Origin: Clostridia bacterium
GTDB taxonomy: Bacteria > Bacillota_A > Clostridia > TANB77 > CAG-508
Reading direction: 5' to 3'
NCBI GenBank assembly: GCA_022791475.1
Contig: JAAVZD010000017.1
Span: forward strand, 4,368 to 68,367
Length of the DNA stretch: 64,000 bases
Under the pieces are notes generated by a model that saw only the letters and a program-made list of their open reading frames with translations, had not been told where the DNA came from and did not search any database. Below, in pieces: positions 15,372-26,054 of the stretch. Each line of letters begins with the position of its first letter. Positions within the stretch are counted from its first letter, which is position 1. A program made the position numbers and the translations under genes.

Positions 15372-17340
15372 CAAATTAATAACAGTTATTGTACCATGTT
15401 ATAATATAGAAAAATACATAGAAAGATGTATAGAATCAATAGAAAAACAAACTTATAAAAATATAGAGATAATTGCAGTAGATGATGGTTCTAAAGATAA
15501 TACATTTGAAATATTAAAAGAATGTAAAGAAAAATATTCTAATTTACAAATATATCAAAATAATAAAAATAGTGGAGCAGCATATTCAAGAAATTTTGCA
15601 ATACAGAAATCAAAGGGAGAATACATAGGATTTGTAGATTCAGATGATTATATAACACAAGATTATTATGAAAAATTGATGCAAAAAATTACAGAGGAAA
15701 ATGCTGATGTAGCAGTAGCGGATATAGAAATAGTATATGAAAATAACAAGTATCCATCAATTTTAGTAAAGCCTTGTAAAGATGAATATAAAACAAAAAT
15801 AAGTTTTATAAATAATGGACTTTCAGCATCTCCATGTAATAAATTAATAAAGAAAGAATTACTAGATATATATCCATTTTTAGAAGGAAAAATAAATGAA
15901 GATGTTGCATCTATATTACCAGTATTAGTTAAAGCAAATAAAATAGTATATGTAGAAGGAATAAAATATTCATATATTCAAAGAGAGAATTCTGTGCAAA
16001 ATTCAGAAGTCACACTAAAAAGATTAGAAATGTTTGATGCAATAGACACTTGTTTTAAAAGAATACAAAAAGAAGAAAACTATGAAGAATATAAAGAAGC
16101 AATTTTATATCAACAAGTATTATTAATGTATATGGCTGTAATACCAAAACAAAAAGAAATAGCTAAAAGAAAAGAATTATTAGAAAAATTTATGGATAAA
16201 CAAGAGAAATATAACTTGTATAAAAATAAATATATAAAAGAATTTATAAATCAGCAACCACAAAAGGAAAGAAAATACTATAAAAAAATGGCAATGTGTT
16301 TAAAAAACAAACAAGTAGATTTAGCAAATAAAATTATTGAAGAAAAACAAATGAATAACAATATAAAAGAAAAAATCAAAGATATAATAAGAATAATAAT
16401 AAAAAGAACAGTAATAAAAAGAAATATAACAATAGAAGATCTAGAAAAGAAAGCTAAGAAGCAAGCAAAAAAACAACAAGGGCAAGTAAAAATTTCTGTC
16501 GTAATTCCAAATTACAATTATGAAAACTTTTTAATTCCACGTATATATAGTATATTATATCAAACAGAAAAAATATATGAAATTATTATATTAGATGACA
16601 ATTCAAAAGACAATAGTAGAGAATTAATAGATAAAATAGTAGATAGATTGAAACCATATATAAAAATACAAAAAATATATAATAAAGAAAACTCTGGCTG
16701 TGCATTTAAGCAATGGAAAAAAGGATTTGAAATAGCAAGAGGAGATTATGTATGGATAGCAGAGGCAGACGACTGTTGCCAAAAGACATTACTAACAAAT
16801 ATAATAAAACCAATTAAACAAAACAAAGATATATATATTTCATATGCAGATACAGCTTTTATAAATGCATGGGACAAGATTATTTTACCAACAATAAAAC
16901 CAGAAATAGATATAAGAAAAACTGGTCATTGGGATTCGAATTTTGTAGATAATGGTTTAGAAGAAATAGAAAACTACACATTTTTAAATTGTATTATAGC
17001 AAATGTATCATCTTGCTTAATTAAAAAAGAAAATTACGATGATATTTTCGAAAAAATTATAGAATATAAACAAGCAGGGGATTGGCTATTTTATATAAAT
17101 GTAATGAAAAGAGGTAAAATAGCATTTTGTAATAAACCGCTTAATTATTATAGATTACATGGAAATAATGTAACAAGTGTTACCAAAAAACAAAAACATT
17201 TTGATGAAATAGTAAAAATCCATGAAGAAGTTAGAGACATAATAAAAATGACTGATTGGCATGAAAATGAAATAAACAAAAGATATGATTTTTTAAAAAG
17301 AGTATGGGAATTAGAGGAGAAAAATAATGAAGAAAATTAA
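15364..17340 (+). CDS. Two-domain GT2 glycosyltransferase
   Basis: 658 aa. Domain 1 starts at ITVIVPCYNIEKYIERCIES (residue 7) with FVDSDDY as its DXD-type site. Domain 2 starts at KISVVIPNYNYENFL (about 376) with WIAEADD near 467. A basic, helical linker (340-375) joins them. It lies in the middle of the operon, overlaps the gene before it by 8 bases and the gene after it by 14 bases, and takes its AGGAG ribosome-binding site from the upstream coding region. It likely adds two successive sugars. Confidence 0.9.
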   Translation: MNSKLITVIVPCYNIEKYIERCIESIEKQTYKNIEIIAVDDGSKDNTFEILKECKEKYSNLQIYQNNKNSGAAYSRNFAIQKSKGEYIGFVDSDDYITQDYYEKLMQKITEENADVAVADIEIVYENNKYPSILVKPCKDEYKTKISFINNGLSASPCNKLIKKELLDIYPFLEGKINEDVASILPVLVKANKIVYVEGIKYSYIQRENSVQNSEVTLKRLEMFDAIDTCFKRIQKEENYEEYKEAILYQQVLLMYMAVIPKQKEIAKRKELLEKFMDKQEKYNLYKNKYIKEFINQQPQKERKYYKKMAMCLKNKQVDLANKIIEEKQMNNNIKEKIKDIIRIIIKRTVIKRNITIEDLEKKAKKQAKKQQGQVKISVVIPNYNYENFLIPRIYSILYQTEKIYEIIILDDNSKDNSRELIDKIVDRLKPYIKIQKIYNKENSGCAFKQWKKGFEIARGDYVWIAEADDCCQKTLLTNIIKPIKQNKDIYISYADTAFINAWDKIILPTIKPEIDIRKTGHWDSNFVDNGLEEIENYTFLNCIIANVSSCLIKKENYDDIFEKIIEYKQAGDWLFYINVMKRGKIAFCNKPLNYYRLHGNNVTSVTKKQKHFDEIVKIHEEVRDIIKMTDWHENEINKRYDFLKRVWELEEKNNEEN

Positions 17341-19153
17341 TGTATGTTTTTACATACTACTATTATTATTAATACAAGTATTCTTCACAGATACAATTAT
17401 TTATTTTACAGATATACAATATGCAATAGCAAATATTATAGCATCAGTAATAAATATAGGGATTGCGATATATTGCATAAAAAAGAAATATATAAAAATA
17501 GAAATACATTTTAATAAATGGGATCTTATATTTATAACAATATTATTAGTACTTATATGTGCAACTATAATATTTCCAGATACATTTTGGGATTCTTATA
17601 GTTATCATTTATATTTACAAGAAAATCCATTTACTGATAAAGTAAATACTGATATGTTCCCAGGAAGAACTTTAACATCTTTTGTATTTCCTATAGCAGA
17701 TAGAATATTCTATATATTTAGAGCTTTGTTAGGTTTTAGATTAGGAACATTACCAGGATATTTGTTATTATTAGTTATATTTTATGAATGTAAAAAAATA
17801 TTAAAAGTATTATTAAAAGATAAAATAAAAGACAAATATTTGTCTATATTCTCTATATTGCCTATATCTACATTTATAATTATGCAACAAATTGGTACAT
17901 ATTATATAGATAACTTTTCAGTTGTAATGATACTAGAGTTTGTGTATGTACTAATAACAGAATCGAAAGGAATTTTAAAGAATAAACCACAACTATATTA
18001 TTTAGCCCTTATAGTAGGAATTTCAGTTTGTATAAAAATAACGAATGCTATATATTTAGCATTACCATTAATGTATGTGTTACTAGCAAATATTAAAGAT
18101 ATAAAACAAATAAAATGGTATGATTATATTTTACTTATAATAACAGCAGTTTTACCAATGTTACCATATTTATTAGATGCAATAATTCAAACAGGAAGCC
18201 CTGTATTTCCATATTATAATACAATTTTTAAATCAGAATATTATGCACAAGAAAATTGGTTAGATAATAGATATGGTCCTAAAAATATAATACAATTTTT
18301 ATTATGGCCAATATATATTACAAAACACCCAGAAAAAGCATATGAATTTGGGTTAACAGATTTTGCATTTCCTTTTGGGTATATTATATTAATTTTATAT
18401 ACAATATATGCAATATATATAAAAATTATAAAAAAACAAAAATTAAATGAAACGATGTTAGTATATTGTGCAACATTACTATACCTATATTTAGTTTGGC
18501 CTAAGTTTGTAATAGGGTATACAAGGTATGCAGGAGCAATAGCTATATTATCTATGCTATTAATAATAAAAACATTGGTAGAATCAATTAAAAATGAAAA
18601 AATTATAAGATGTATAGTACTATCCTCAGTAATATGCCTATCAACAGTAGTAGGAATATGCCAATACCTTTATTATGGAGCTACATATAATTATTCATTA
18701 ATTGTGCAAGGAAACTTAGGAATAAATAAAAATGTAAAACAAGACATAAAAAGTATATACAAAGACAAAGAAATTGTAAAATATGATATAGACGGTATAT
18801 GGGGAGTAATTTATGATGATAGTGCAGTTCCAATGTTTTTAAATGTAGATGATAGATTAGTACATTTAGAATATGGATTTAAAACAGGAAACAGTATAAA
18901 ATCAGAAGAAATATATTGGCAAAATATACTAAATAATAATATTTATGTGCCACTATATAAGTTAAAATTAGAAGGAAAACTACAATATTTGGATAAATTT
19001 CACTTTGAAATTGTAGAAATAACAGACAAAATAGAAAATGTAAAATTCTTAGAAGGAGACTCTACAATATATATAGTAAAAGTAAAATACAATGAAAGAA
19101 TATCAAGTAAAAATAAAGAAATATTTGAAAAAATGTTAAATGAAAAGTATTAA
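17327..19153 (+). CDS. Polytopic membrane protein, probable GT-C-type glycosyltransferase
   Basis: 608 aa with about 11-12 membrane helices. The first large loop after helix 3 has FPDTFWDSYSYHLYLQENP, an acidic and aromatic loop of the sort that binds a lipid-linked sugar phosphate in GT-C enzymes, then DMFPGRTLTSFVFPIADR. The C-terminal 130 residues are soluble. No exact family is recognised. The 14-base overlap with the preceding GT2 gene implies coupled expression. Confidence 0.75.
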   Translation: MKKINVCFYILLLLLIQVFFTDTIIYFTDIQYAIANIIASVINIGIAIYCIKKKYIKIEIHFNKWDLIFITILLVLICATIIFPDTFWDSYSYHLYLQENPFTDKVNTDMFPGRTLTSFVFPIADRIFYIFRALLGFRLGTLPGYLLLLVIFYECKKILKVLLKDKIKDKYLSIFSILPISTFIIMQQIGTYYIDNFSVVMILEFVYVLITESKGILKNKPQLYYLALIVGISVCIKITNAIYLALPLMYVLLANIKDIKQIKWYDYILLIITAVLPMLPYLLDAIIQTGSPVFPYYNTIFKSEYYAQENWLDNRYGPKNIIQFLLWPIYITKHPEKAYEFGLTDFAFPFGYIILILYTIYAIYIKIIKKQKLNETMLVYCATLLYLYLVWPKFVIGYTRYAGAIAILSMLLIIKTLVESIKNEKIIRCIVLSSVICLSTVVGICQYLYYGATYNYSLIVQGNLGINKNVKQDIKSIYKDKEIVKYDIDGIWGVIYDDSAVPMFLNVDDRLVHLEYGFKTGNSIKSEEIYWQNILNNNIYVPLYKLKLEGKLQYLDKFHFEIVEITDKIENVKFLEGDSTIYIVKVKYNERISSKNKEIFEKMLNEKY

Positions 19154-19169
19154 GAAAGGAATTTGAGAA

Positions 19170-20108
19170 ATGGAAAATAAAATTGCAGTATTAATACCTT
19201 GTTATAATGAAAGTAAAACAATAGAAAAAGTAATTAAAGATTACAAAAAAGCTCTTCCAGAAGCAGATATATATGTATATGATAATAATTCAACAGATGG
19301 AAGTGATGAAATAGCTAAAAAAGCAGGTGCAATTGTAAGATACGAATATAGACAAGGAAAAGGAAATGTTATTCGTAGTATGTTTAGACAAATTGAAGCG
19401 GATTGTTATTTAATGGTAGATGGTGATGACACATATCCAGCAGAAAACGCCAAAGAAATGTGTAATTTAATTTTAAAGAAAAAAGCAGATATGGTAGTAG
19501 GAGATAGATTATCATCAACATACTTTACTGAAAATAAAAGACCATTTCATAATTTGGGAAATAGAACAGTAAGATTTTTAATTAACAAATTATTTAAAAA
19601 TAGAATTAAAGATATTATGACAGGATATAGAGCATTTAGTTATGAATTTGTAAAAACATTTCCAGTATTATCAAAAGGTTTTGAAATAGAAACAGAAATG
19701 ACAATACATGCAGTTGATAAAAACTTTATGATAAAAGAAATACCAGTAACATATAGAGATAGACCAGAAGGAAGTGTTTCAAAGTTAAATACTTATTCAG
19801 ATGGTTTTAAAGTTTTAAAACTAATAGCAACATTATTTAAAGAGTATAAACCATTTTTCTTTTTTAATATAGTAACAATTATACTTTTAATTATATCACT
19901 TATATTTATAGTTCCTGTATTTAATGAATACTTTGAAACTGGTTTAGTATTGAGGTTCCCAACATTAATTGTAGGTGGATTTATAATGATAACTTCAATA
20001 TTAACATTTGTGTGTGGAATTATACTAGATGTAACAGTAAAAAAACATAGACAATTATATGAACTTATGTTAAATAATATTGTAAAAACTAAAAATGAAG
20101 CAAGATAA
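19170..20108 (+). CDS. GT2 glycosyltransferase, polyprenyl-phosphate type (GtrB/DPM-like)
   Basis: 312 aa. One GT2 domain from IAVLIPCYNESKTIEKVIKD with MVDGDDTYPAENA near 82-94, MVVGDRL, and the DIMTGYRAFSYEFVK block typical of enzymes that charge undecaprenyl phosphate with a single sugar. Two C-terminal helices (about 228-250 and 262-288) anchor it. Such enzymes supply donors to GT-C transferases acting outside, which fits the polytopic neighbours on either side. Confidence 0.88.
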   Translation: MENKIAVLIPCYNESKTIEKVIKDYKKALPEADIYVYDNNSTDGSDEIAKKAGAIVRYEYRQGKGNVIRSMFRQIEADCYLMVDGDDTYPAENAKEMCNLILKKKADMVVGDRLSSTYFTENKRPFHNLGNRTVRFLINKLFKNRIKDIMTGYRAFSYEFVKTFPVLSKGFEIETEMTIHAVDKNFMIKEIPVTYRDRPEGSVSKLNTYSDGFKVLKLIATLFKEYKPFFFFNIVTIILLIISLIFIVPVFNEYFETGLVLRFPTLIVGGFIMITSILTFVCGIILDVTVKKHRQLYELMLNNIVKTKNEAR

Positions 20109-20121
20109 GGAGATATAAATT

Positions 20122-21672
20122 ATGAATAAGTTTTTAAATAAAACAGAAGAATTAATAAGAAAAATAATTTCATGTAGAATGTTATATTATATTGCTACTA
20201 TACTGCTTTTTATAGGAACATATTACATAGACCTAAAGAGAAAATTAATTGAACAAAATATGCTAGGAATGGGAGGGCATATAAAATATTTTCTTATAAT
20301 AGCAGCTATAAGTGCTATTATAATACTAATATTAATAAGTATTTCTAAAAAGCTATATACAAAATTAAAACCACACATAGTATATATGATATTAGCATTA
20401 ATAGTTGGAGGAATGTATATATTTTTTATTCCATTATGTGCACAAAGTGATGAACCAGCACATATATATAGGTGTTTTGAAGTTGCACAAGGAAATATAG
20501 TATCAGAGCAAACTAAAACAGGAGAAGCGGCTAAGCTTCCAAAATCATTAGAGAATATGATTAATGTAAATAGTGAAAATAAAAAAAGAGAATATAAAAA
20601 GTATTATGATATAAAAGAAATGTCAAAAATAGAACTAAATAAAGAAGAAACAACAAGCATAGAAACTGTTATAAGTTATAATGGAATAAGTTATATTCCA
20701 CAAGTAATAGGTGTAAAAATAGGATTAATGTTAAACTTAAATCCATATTATATATGTATGCTTGGAAGGATAACAGGATTTATTATTTCAATAGGGTTGT
20801 ATACATTAGCAATTAGAAAAATGCCAAAACATAAATTATTTATAAGTATAGTACTATTATCTCCTGTTGTACTTTCTTATGCAGCAGCTTTTTCAATAGA
20901 TAGTATAATATTAGCAAGTACACTATTATTAGTTAGCTATGTAATGCATTATAGAGAAACGAAGGAGAAAATCAAAAAAATAGATTATATAATATTAGCA
21001 ATACTAGTAATTATAATATCTATTTCAAAATTAGCATATTTACCTATAATAGGAATTTTATTATTTATTCCAAAAGAATGTTATAAAAATGTAAAGATGA
21101 AATATTTAATAACCTCAATATTTATGATATTAGGAGTAGGAGTAGTATTGTGGTGGCTAAAAAAATGTAGCATAAATCCAACAGTGGGAGATACACAAAA
21201 TACAAACACCTGGATATATACTAACCCATTAGGATATTTAATAGTATTATTTAGAACTACAATAGCATCAGGATATAGTTATATAGAGAATATGTTTGCG
21301 GGACATTTCTTATGTCATAATCAAGTAAATCCATATTCAATTGTTCCATTTACTTATATATTAATAGTAATATGTGCATTTTTTACAGATGAAAATAAAG
21401 AAAAAACTAGTATGATACAAAAAATAATTACCTTTGGAATTATAATTTTATCTTATGCTCTAATAAGTACATCTATGTATATATATAATACAGCATATAA
21501 TGCTAGTCAAATAATAGGAGTACAAGGGAGATATTTAGTACCACTATTAATACTTGCAATATTATTTGGAAATAAAAAAATATTAAACATAGAAAAACAA
21601 AAGTTAACTAATATCGCACTAATAGCAAATTATGTAGTATATTTAACAATGATGACAAAATTCTTAGTGTAA
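20122..21672 (+). CDS. DUF2142-family membrane protein
   Basis: 516 aa with about 12 membrane helices. AQSDEPAHIYRCFEVAQGNI (about 109-128) is the conserved acidic first loop of DUF2142, followed by long helical segments. The family is common in glycan clusters and is thought to be GT-C-like, though its chemistry is not established. AAGGAG precedes the ATG. A second member lies at 23603; the two may make different linkages. Confidence 0.85.
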   Translation: MNKFLNKTEELIRKIISCRMLYYIATILLFIGTYYIDLKRKLIEQNMLGMGGHIKYFLIIAAISAIIILILISISKKLYTKLKPHIVYMILALIVGGMYIFFIPLCAQSDEPAHIYRCFEVAQGNIVSEQTKTGEAAKLPKSLENMINVNSENKKREYKKYYDIKEMSKIELNKEETTSIETVISYNGISYIPQVIGVKIGLMLNLNPYYICMLGRITGFIISIGLYTLAIRKMPKHKLFISIVLLSPVVLSYAAAFSIDSIILASTLLLVSYVMHYRETKEKIKKIDYIILAILVIIISISKLAYLPIIGILLFIPKECYKNVKMKYLITSIFMILGVGVVLWWLKKCSINPTVGDTQNTNTWIYTNPLGYLIVLFRTTIASGYSYIENMFAGHFLCHNQVNPYSIVPFTYILIVICAFFTDENKEKTSMIQKIITFGIIILSYALISTSMYIYNTAYNASQIIGVQGRYLVPLLILAILFGNKKILNIEKQKLTNIALIANYVVYLTMMTKFLV

Positions 21673-21688
21673 ATAAAAGGAAAATTTT

Positions 21689-23557
21689 ATGAAAAAAATA
21701 GAAATAATAAAAAATAATATAATAAATTTCATATTACCAGCTAATAGTAAAAGGAGACTTTCTGTTCAATATATATATAGATTATTAAACAATAAAAGTA
21801 ACTTGGCAAATTTAAAAGAAAAAGTAAAAGAAATAGGAATAAAAAAAGCTATAAAATATTCATTTAACCAACTTGTAATAACAACAAGTAGAGAATATCA
21901 AGATGTAAGATATAAACAATGGATAAAAAATAATACATTGACTAATCAAGAACTAAATAAACAAAAAAATGAAGTATTTGAATATAAACCATTAATTAGT
22001 ATTATTACAGTAATAAATAATACAAAAAGTAAAATTATAAATGATTATTTAAAAAGTATAAAAGAGCAAACATACGATAATTGGGAATTATATTTAGTAG
22101 ATATAAGTAATTCAAAAAATATAAATATACAACAAAGCAGTAAAATACAATACAAAAAAATTAATAATAAAACTATTTCTGAATGCTATAATGAAACATT
22201 AACAGTGATAAAAGGAGAATGGGTAAGCTTTATAAAAATTGATGATATATTAGAAAAAACAGCTCTTTATGAAATAGTAAAAGAATTAAATAACCATAAA
22301 GAATGCGAAATGACATATACAGATGAAGATATATTTGAAGATAGCTTAAAAAATAGATATAATCCATTCTTTAAACCAGACTTCTCGCCAGATTTTTTAA
22401 GAAGTAATAATTATATTGGTAATTTTGCTGTAATAAGTACCAGTTTAGTTAATAAAATAGGAAAATTTAGAAAAGAATTTGATGCTGTTAGAGAATATGA
22501 TTTATATTTAAGAATAATGGAAAAAACAAACAATATAATTCATATTCCTAATATATTATATCATGTTAGAAAAACTGAAGTAATAAAAGATAATACAGAA
22601 CAATTAGGAAAAGAAGTAATACAAGACCACTTAAATAGATTGAAAATAGCATATCATGATATTGAAAGTACAAAACAACTAGGTCTTAATTTATACCATA
22701 TAAAATATAAAATAAAAGGCAATCCACTAATATCAATAATAATACCAAATAAGGATAGTATTAAATATTTAAATAGAGCAGTTAAATCAATACTACAATC
22801 TAATTATAAAAATTATGAAATAATAATTGTAGAAAATAATAGTAAAAATAGAAAAACCTTTAAATATTATGATAAAATAAGTAAAAATAATAAGATAAAA
22901 ATTGTATATTATAAAGATAAAGTTTTTAACTATTCAGCAATAAACAATTATGCTGTTAATTATGCAAAAGGAGAATATATATTACTATTAAATAATGATA
23001 TAGAAGTTATTAATAAAGAATGGCTAGAGGAAATGTTAAGTATATGCCAAAGAGAAGATGTAGGAGCAGTAGGAGCAAAATTATTATATAAGGATAATTT
23101 AGTTCAACATATAGGTGTTGTTGTTGGAATGGGTGGAATTGCAGGACATGTTGATAAAATGATTAAAGACAGTGAAATTGGTTATCATGGAAGAGCAGTA
23201 GTAGTAAACAATTATTCTGCTGTAACAGCAGCATGCTTAATGACAAAAAAAGAATTATATAAAAAAGTAAATGGTTTAGATGAAAGATTCAAAGTAGCAT
23301 TTAACGACATAGATTTTTGTATGAAAATAAGAAAAGAAAATAAACTAATTGTTTATACTCCATATGCAAAATTATATCATTATGAATCAAGAACAAGAGG
23401 ATATGAAGATACCCCAGAAAAGAGGCAAAGATTTAATAATGAAATACAATTATTTGAAAGAAAATGGAAAAGTGAGTTAAATAAGAAAGATCCTTATTTT
23501 AATAAAAATTTAGACTTATATTCGGAAAAGTGTGAAATAAATATAAAAAATAAATAA
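21689..23557 (+). CDS. Two-domain GT2 glycosyltransferase, paralogue of the first operon gene
   Basis: 622 aa. It has the same layout as the 6630 gene: an N-terminal helix region, a GT2 domain (ISIITVINNTKSKI near 100) and a second GT2 domain (ISIIIPNKDSIKYLNRAVKS near 347) with LLLNNDIEVI and VGAVGAKLLYKDNLVQHIGV. The first domain's metal site is altered (SFIKIDDILEKTA in place of LLDHDD), so it may be weakened or use another geometry. The YNPFFKPDFSPDFLRSNNYI block matches the PHFKQDFAPDTLMSYNYI block of the paralogue. Confidence 0.9.
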   Translation: MKKIEIIKNNIINFILPANSKRRLSVQYIYRLLNNKSNLANLKEKVKEIGIKKAIKYSFNQLVITTSREYQDVRYKQWIKNNTLTNQELNKQKNEVFEYKPLISIITVINNTKSKIINDYLKSIKEQTYDNWELYLVDISNSKNINIQQSSKIQYKKINNKTISECYNETLTVIKGEWVSFIKIDDILEKTALYEIVKELNNHKECEMTYTDEDIFEDSLKNRYNPFFKPDFSPDFLRSNNYIGNFAVISTSLVNKIGKFRKEFDAVREYDLYLRIMEKTNNIIHIPNILYHVRKTEVIKDNTEQLGKEVIQDHLNRLKIAYHDIESTKQLGLNLYHIKYKIKGNPLISIIIPNKDSIKYLNRAVKSILQSNYKNYEIIIVENNSKNRKTFKYYDKISKNNKIKIVYYKDKVFNYSAINNYAVNYAKGEYILLLNNDIEVINKEWLEEMLSICQREDVGAVGAKLLYKDNLVQHIGVVVGMGGIAGHVDKMIKDSEIGYHGRAVVVNNYSAVTAACLMTKKELYKKVNGLDERFKVAFNDIDFCMKIRKENKLIVYTPYAKLYHYESRTRGYEDTPEKRQRFNNEIQLFERKWKSELNKKDPYFNKNLDLYSEKCEINIKNK

Positions 23558-23602
23558 CAAATAATTAGCTTAATTTAGAAGAGAAAATTAAAAGGGAAAA
23601 AG

Positions 23603-25324
23603 ATGAAAGAAAAAATAATTAATACAAAGAGTATTACAATTTATACAATAATAACATTAATACTATCAATAGTTACATTTGAAATAGGATACTGCAATAC
23701 ACCATTAATAAAAAATATAATAACTGGTGATATAAATAACGCTTATAATTTCTCTTTTTGTAGAATAATAATTTATATTGCAATACTAGCATTATATTTA
23801 ATATTTAAAAAGCAATTTATAGAAGAAGCAATAGAAACATCAAAAAACAAATATAAAAGAATATTTATATATTTAACAATAATAGCAGTTATATTATCAA
23901 TTATTGCAACATTTGTAATATGCAAAAAATATACAGACTTTATTAGAGTAATGGTAATAGGATTGATAACAGCGTTTTTAGCAAGTTTATTTATAATATA
24001 TGTATCTAATAATCAAATAAAAAATGTAATACTAATATCTTGTACATTAGGAATTGTATTTACATTTACAACAAGATATAATCATGCAATAGATGAAAAG
24101 AAACACTTTATGACAGCATTAAATTTATCATTTTTGAATTTTGATTATGTAGAAAATCCAATTACAGATAAAGGAATAGAAAAACTACCACAATTAACCA
24201 AATATATAAAAATAGATGACTTTTTTGAAAAATATAATGAAGATATTACAAAAGATGTAAATAAAGAAGATGTACCATCTACACCAGCTGGATATAGTTT
24301 TATAACATATATATTTCCAGCGATAGGAATATTTGTGGCAAGAACATTAGGTGGAAGTATTATTGATATGTATATTATGGGAAGAATTATGAATTTAATT
24401 CTCTATACAATATTAATATGTATTGCATTAAAAATATTACCATTCAAAAAGAATATATTTATAACAATTGCAATGATGCCATATATGTTATTACTATCGG
24501 CATCATATTCAATAGATGGTTATTGCATAGGAATAGTATTTATTTTTATAGCGTATTGTTTAAAAATATATAAAGAACATGATACTATAAAATTAAAACA
24601 ATTTTTTATATTATTAACAATATTTGTATTTATGTTGCTAGCTAAAAATATGGCTTATATATGCACAGCAGGTATTATATTTATATTACCATTATGGAAT
24701 ACAATAAAGAAAAATAAAAAGTATACTCCTATTATTATAGTAAGCATTATTTTAGCAATTATATTAATATGTATAGCACTTATATATGTAAAAAATAGTT
24801 CTTTAGGTGGAGGTGTGGGAGACACTAGAGCAATAGGAGAAACTAATGTATCTGAACAATTAAAAATACTTTTAACAAATCCTGTACATGATATAAAATT
24901 ACTAATAGAACATACCAAAGATTCATTATTAAACTTTAATTGGTATTCTATGTTACATTATGAAGTTTTCTTTACAAAATCAGCAAAATGTGTAATGATA
25001 CCATTAATGTTATTTATTTTATATGTTGCGTTAATAGAAGATGAACATGTATTTAAAATAAAAGATAAAATAATAATGATAATTTCATTTCTCTTAGTTT
25101 GGGGAATGACAAGTGTTGCTCTATATTTATCATTTACTCAAGTAGGAGCTTTATATGTTGCGGGATATCAAACTAGATATATAGCTCCAGTACTACCACT
25201 ATTACTACTTTGCATGGCTAATAATAAAGTAAAATATAATAAAAACGAAAATATAAATATGAATATTTCTATAGTGATGGCAACATTTATTATTATAGGA
25301 ATAGCACAATTGATAGTAACTTAA
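23603..25324 (+). CDS. DUF2142-family membrane protein, second copy
   Basis: 573 aa with about 12-13 helices. The acidic loop is HAIDEKKHFMTALNLSFLNF (about 161-180), matching the DE..H pattern of DUF2142. GDTRAIGETN and FNWYSMLHYEVFFT mark the later conserved loop. It is longer than the copy at 20122. Role as there: probably transfers or polymerises lipid-linked sugar outside the membrane. Confidence 0.83.
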   Translation: MKEKIINTKSITIYTIITLILSIVTFEIGYCNTPLIKNIITGDINNAYNFSFCRIIIYIAILALYLIFKKQFIEEAIETSKNKYKRIFIYLTIIAVILSIIATFVICKKYTDFIRVMVIGLITAFLASLFIIYVSNNQIKNVILISCTLGIVFTFTTRYNHAIDEKKHFMTALNLSFLNFDYVENPITDKGIEKLPQLTKYIKIDDFFEKYNEDITKDVNKEDVPSTPAGYSFITYIFPAIGIFVARTLGGSIIDMYIMGRIMNLILYTILICIALKILPFKKNIFITIAMMPYMLLLSASYSIDGYCIGIVFIFIAYCLKIYKEHDTIKLKQFFILLTIFVFMLLAKNMAYICTAGIIFILPLWNTIKKNKKYTPIIIVSIILAIILICIALIYVKNSSLGGGVGDTRAIGETNVSEQLKILLTNPVHDIKLLIEHTKDSLLNFNWYSMLHYEVFFTKSAKCVMIPLMLFILYVALIEDEHVFKIKDKIIMIISFLLVWGMTSVALYLSFTQVGALYVAGYQTRYIAPVLPLLLLCMANNKVKYNKNENINMNISIVMATFIIIGIAQLIVT

Positions 25325-25345
25325 TAATTAGGGAAGGAAGAGAAA

Positions 25346-26053
25346 ATGAAAGTACTACTAATAATACCAGCATATAACGAAGAAGAAAATATACTAAACA
25401 CTTGTAATAAAATAAAGGAATTTAGTAATGAATTAGACTTTGTAGTAATAAATGATGGCTCAAGAGATAATACATTAAAAATATTACAAGAAAATAATAT
25501 AAACCATATAGATTTAATAAAAAATTTAGGAATAGGTGGAGCTGTACAAACAGGATATAAGTATGCATATGAAAATGGATATGATATAGCAATTCAATTT
25601 GATGGAGATGGTCAACATGATGTAAATTATGTGACTAACATATGCATGCCTATTATAGAAGGACAAGCAGATATGGTAATAGGAACTAGATATTTAGATA
25701 AAAGTGAAAGTAAGTTTCAATCAACTTTTATGAGAAGGTTTGGCTCAAAAATTATATGTATGTTGTTAAAACTAACCACAAGAACAAAAATAACAGATCC
25801 GACATCTGGATTTAGAGCAGTAAATAAAGATATAATTAAAGTATTTGCAAATGAATATCCTTCAGATTATCCAGAGCCAGAATCAATTGTTACTATTAAA
25901 AATTTAGGATATAAAATTATAGAAGTACCGGTTAGTATGAATGAAAGAGAAGGTGGAACATCTTCTATAAGTGTTTGGAAATCAGTATATTATATGATAA
26001 AAGTATCACTAGCTATAATCATAGATAGTTTAAACAAAAGGAGGGTAAAATAA
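25346..26053 (+). CDS. GT2 glycosyltransferase, dolichyl/undecaprenyl-phosphate-mannose-synthase-like
   Basis: 235 aa, a single GT2 domain with no C-terminal helices: LLIIPAYNEEENILNTCNKI, VVINDGSRDNT, AIQFDGDGQHD (about 85-95) and TSGFRAVNKD. It is followed after one base by a DUF2304 membrane gene, a common pairing in Firmicutes, in which the small membrane protein probably holds the soluble transferase at the membrane. Confidence 0.88.
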   Translation: MKVLLIIPAYNEEENILNTCNKIKEFSNELDFVVINDGSRDNTLKILQENNINHIDLIKNLGIGGAVQTGYKYAYENGYDIAIQFDGDGQHDVNYVTNICMPIIEGQADMVIGTRYLDKSESKFQSTFMRRFGSKIICMLLKLTTRTKITDPTSGFRAVNKDIIKVFANEYPSDYPEPESIVTIKNLGYKIIEVPVSMNEREGGTSSISVWKSVYYMIKVSLAIIIDSLNKRRVK

Positions 26054-26054
26054 T

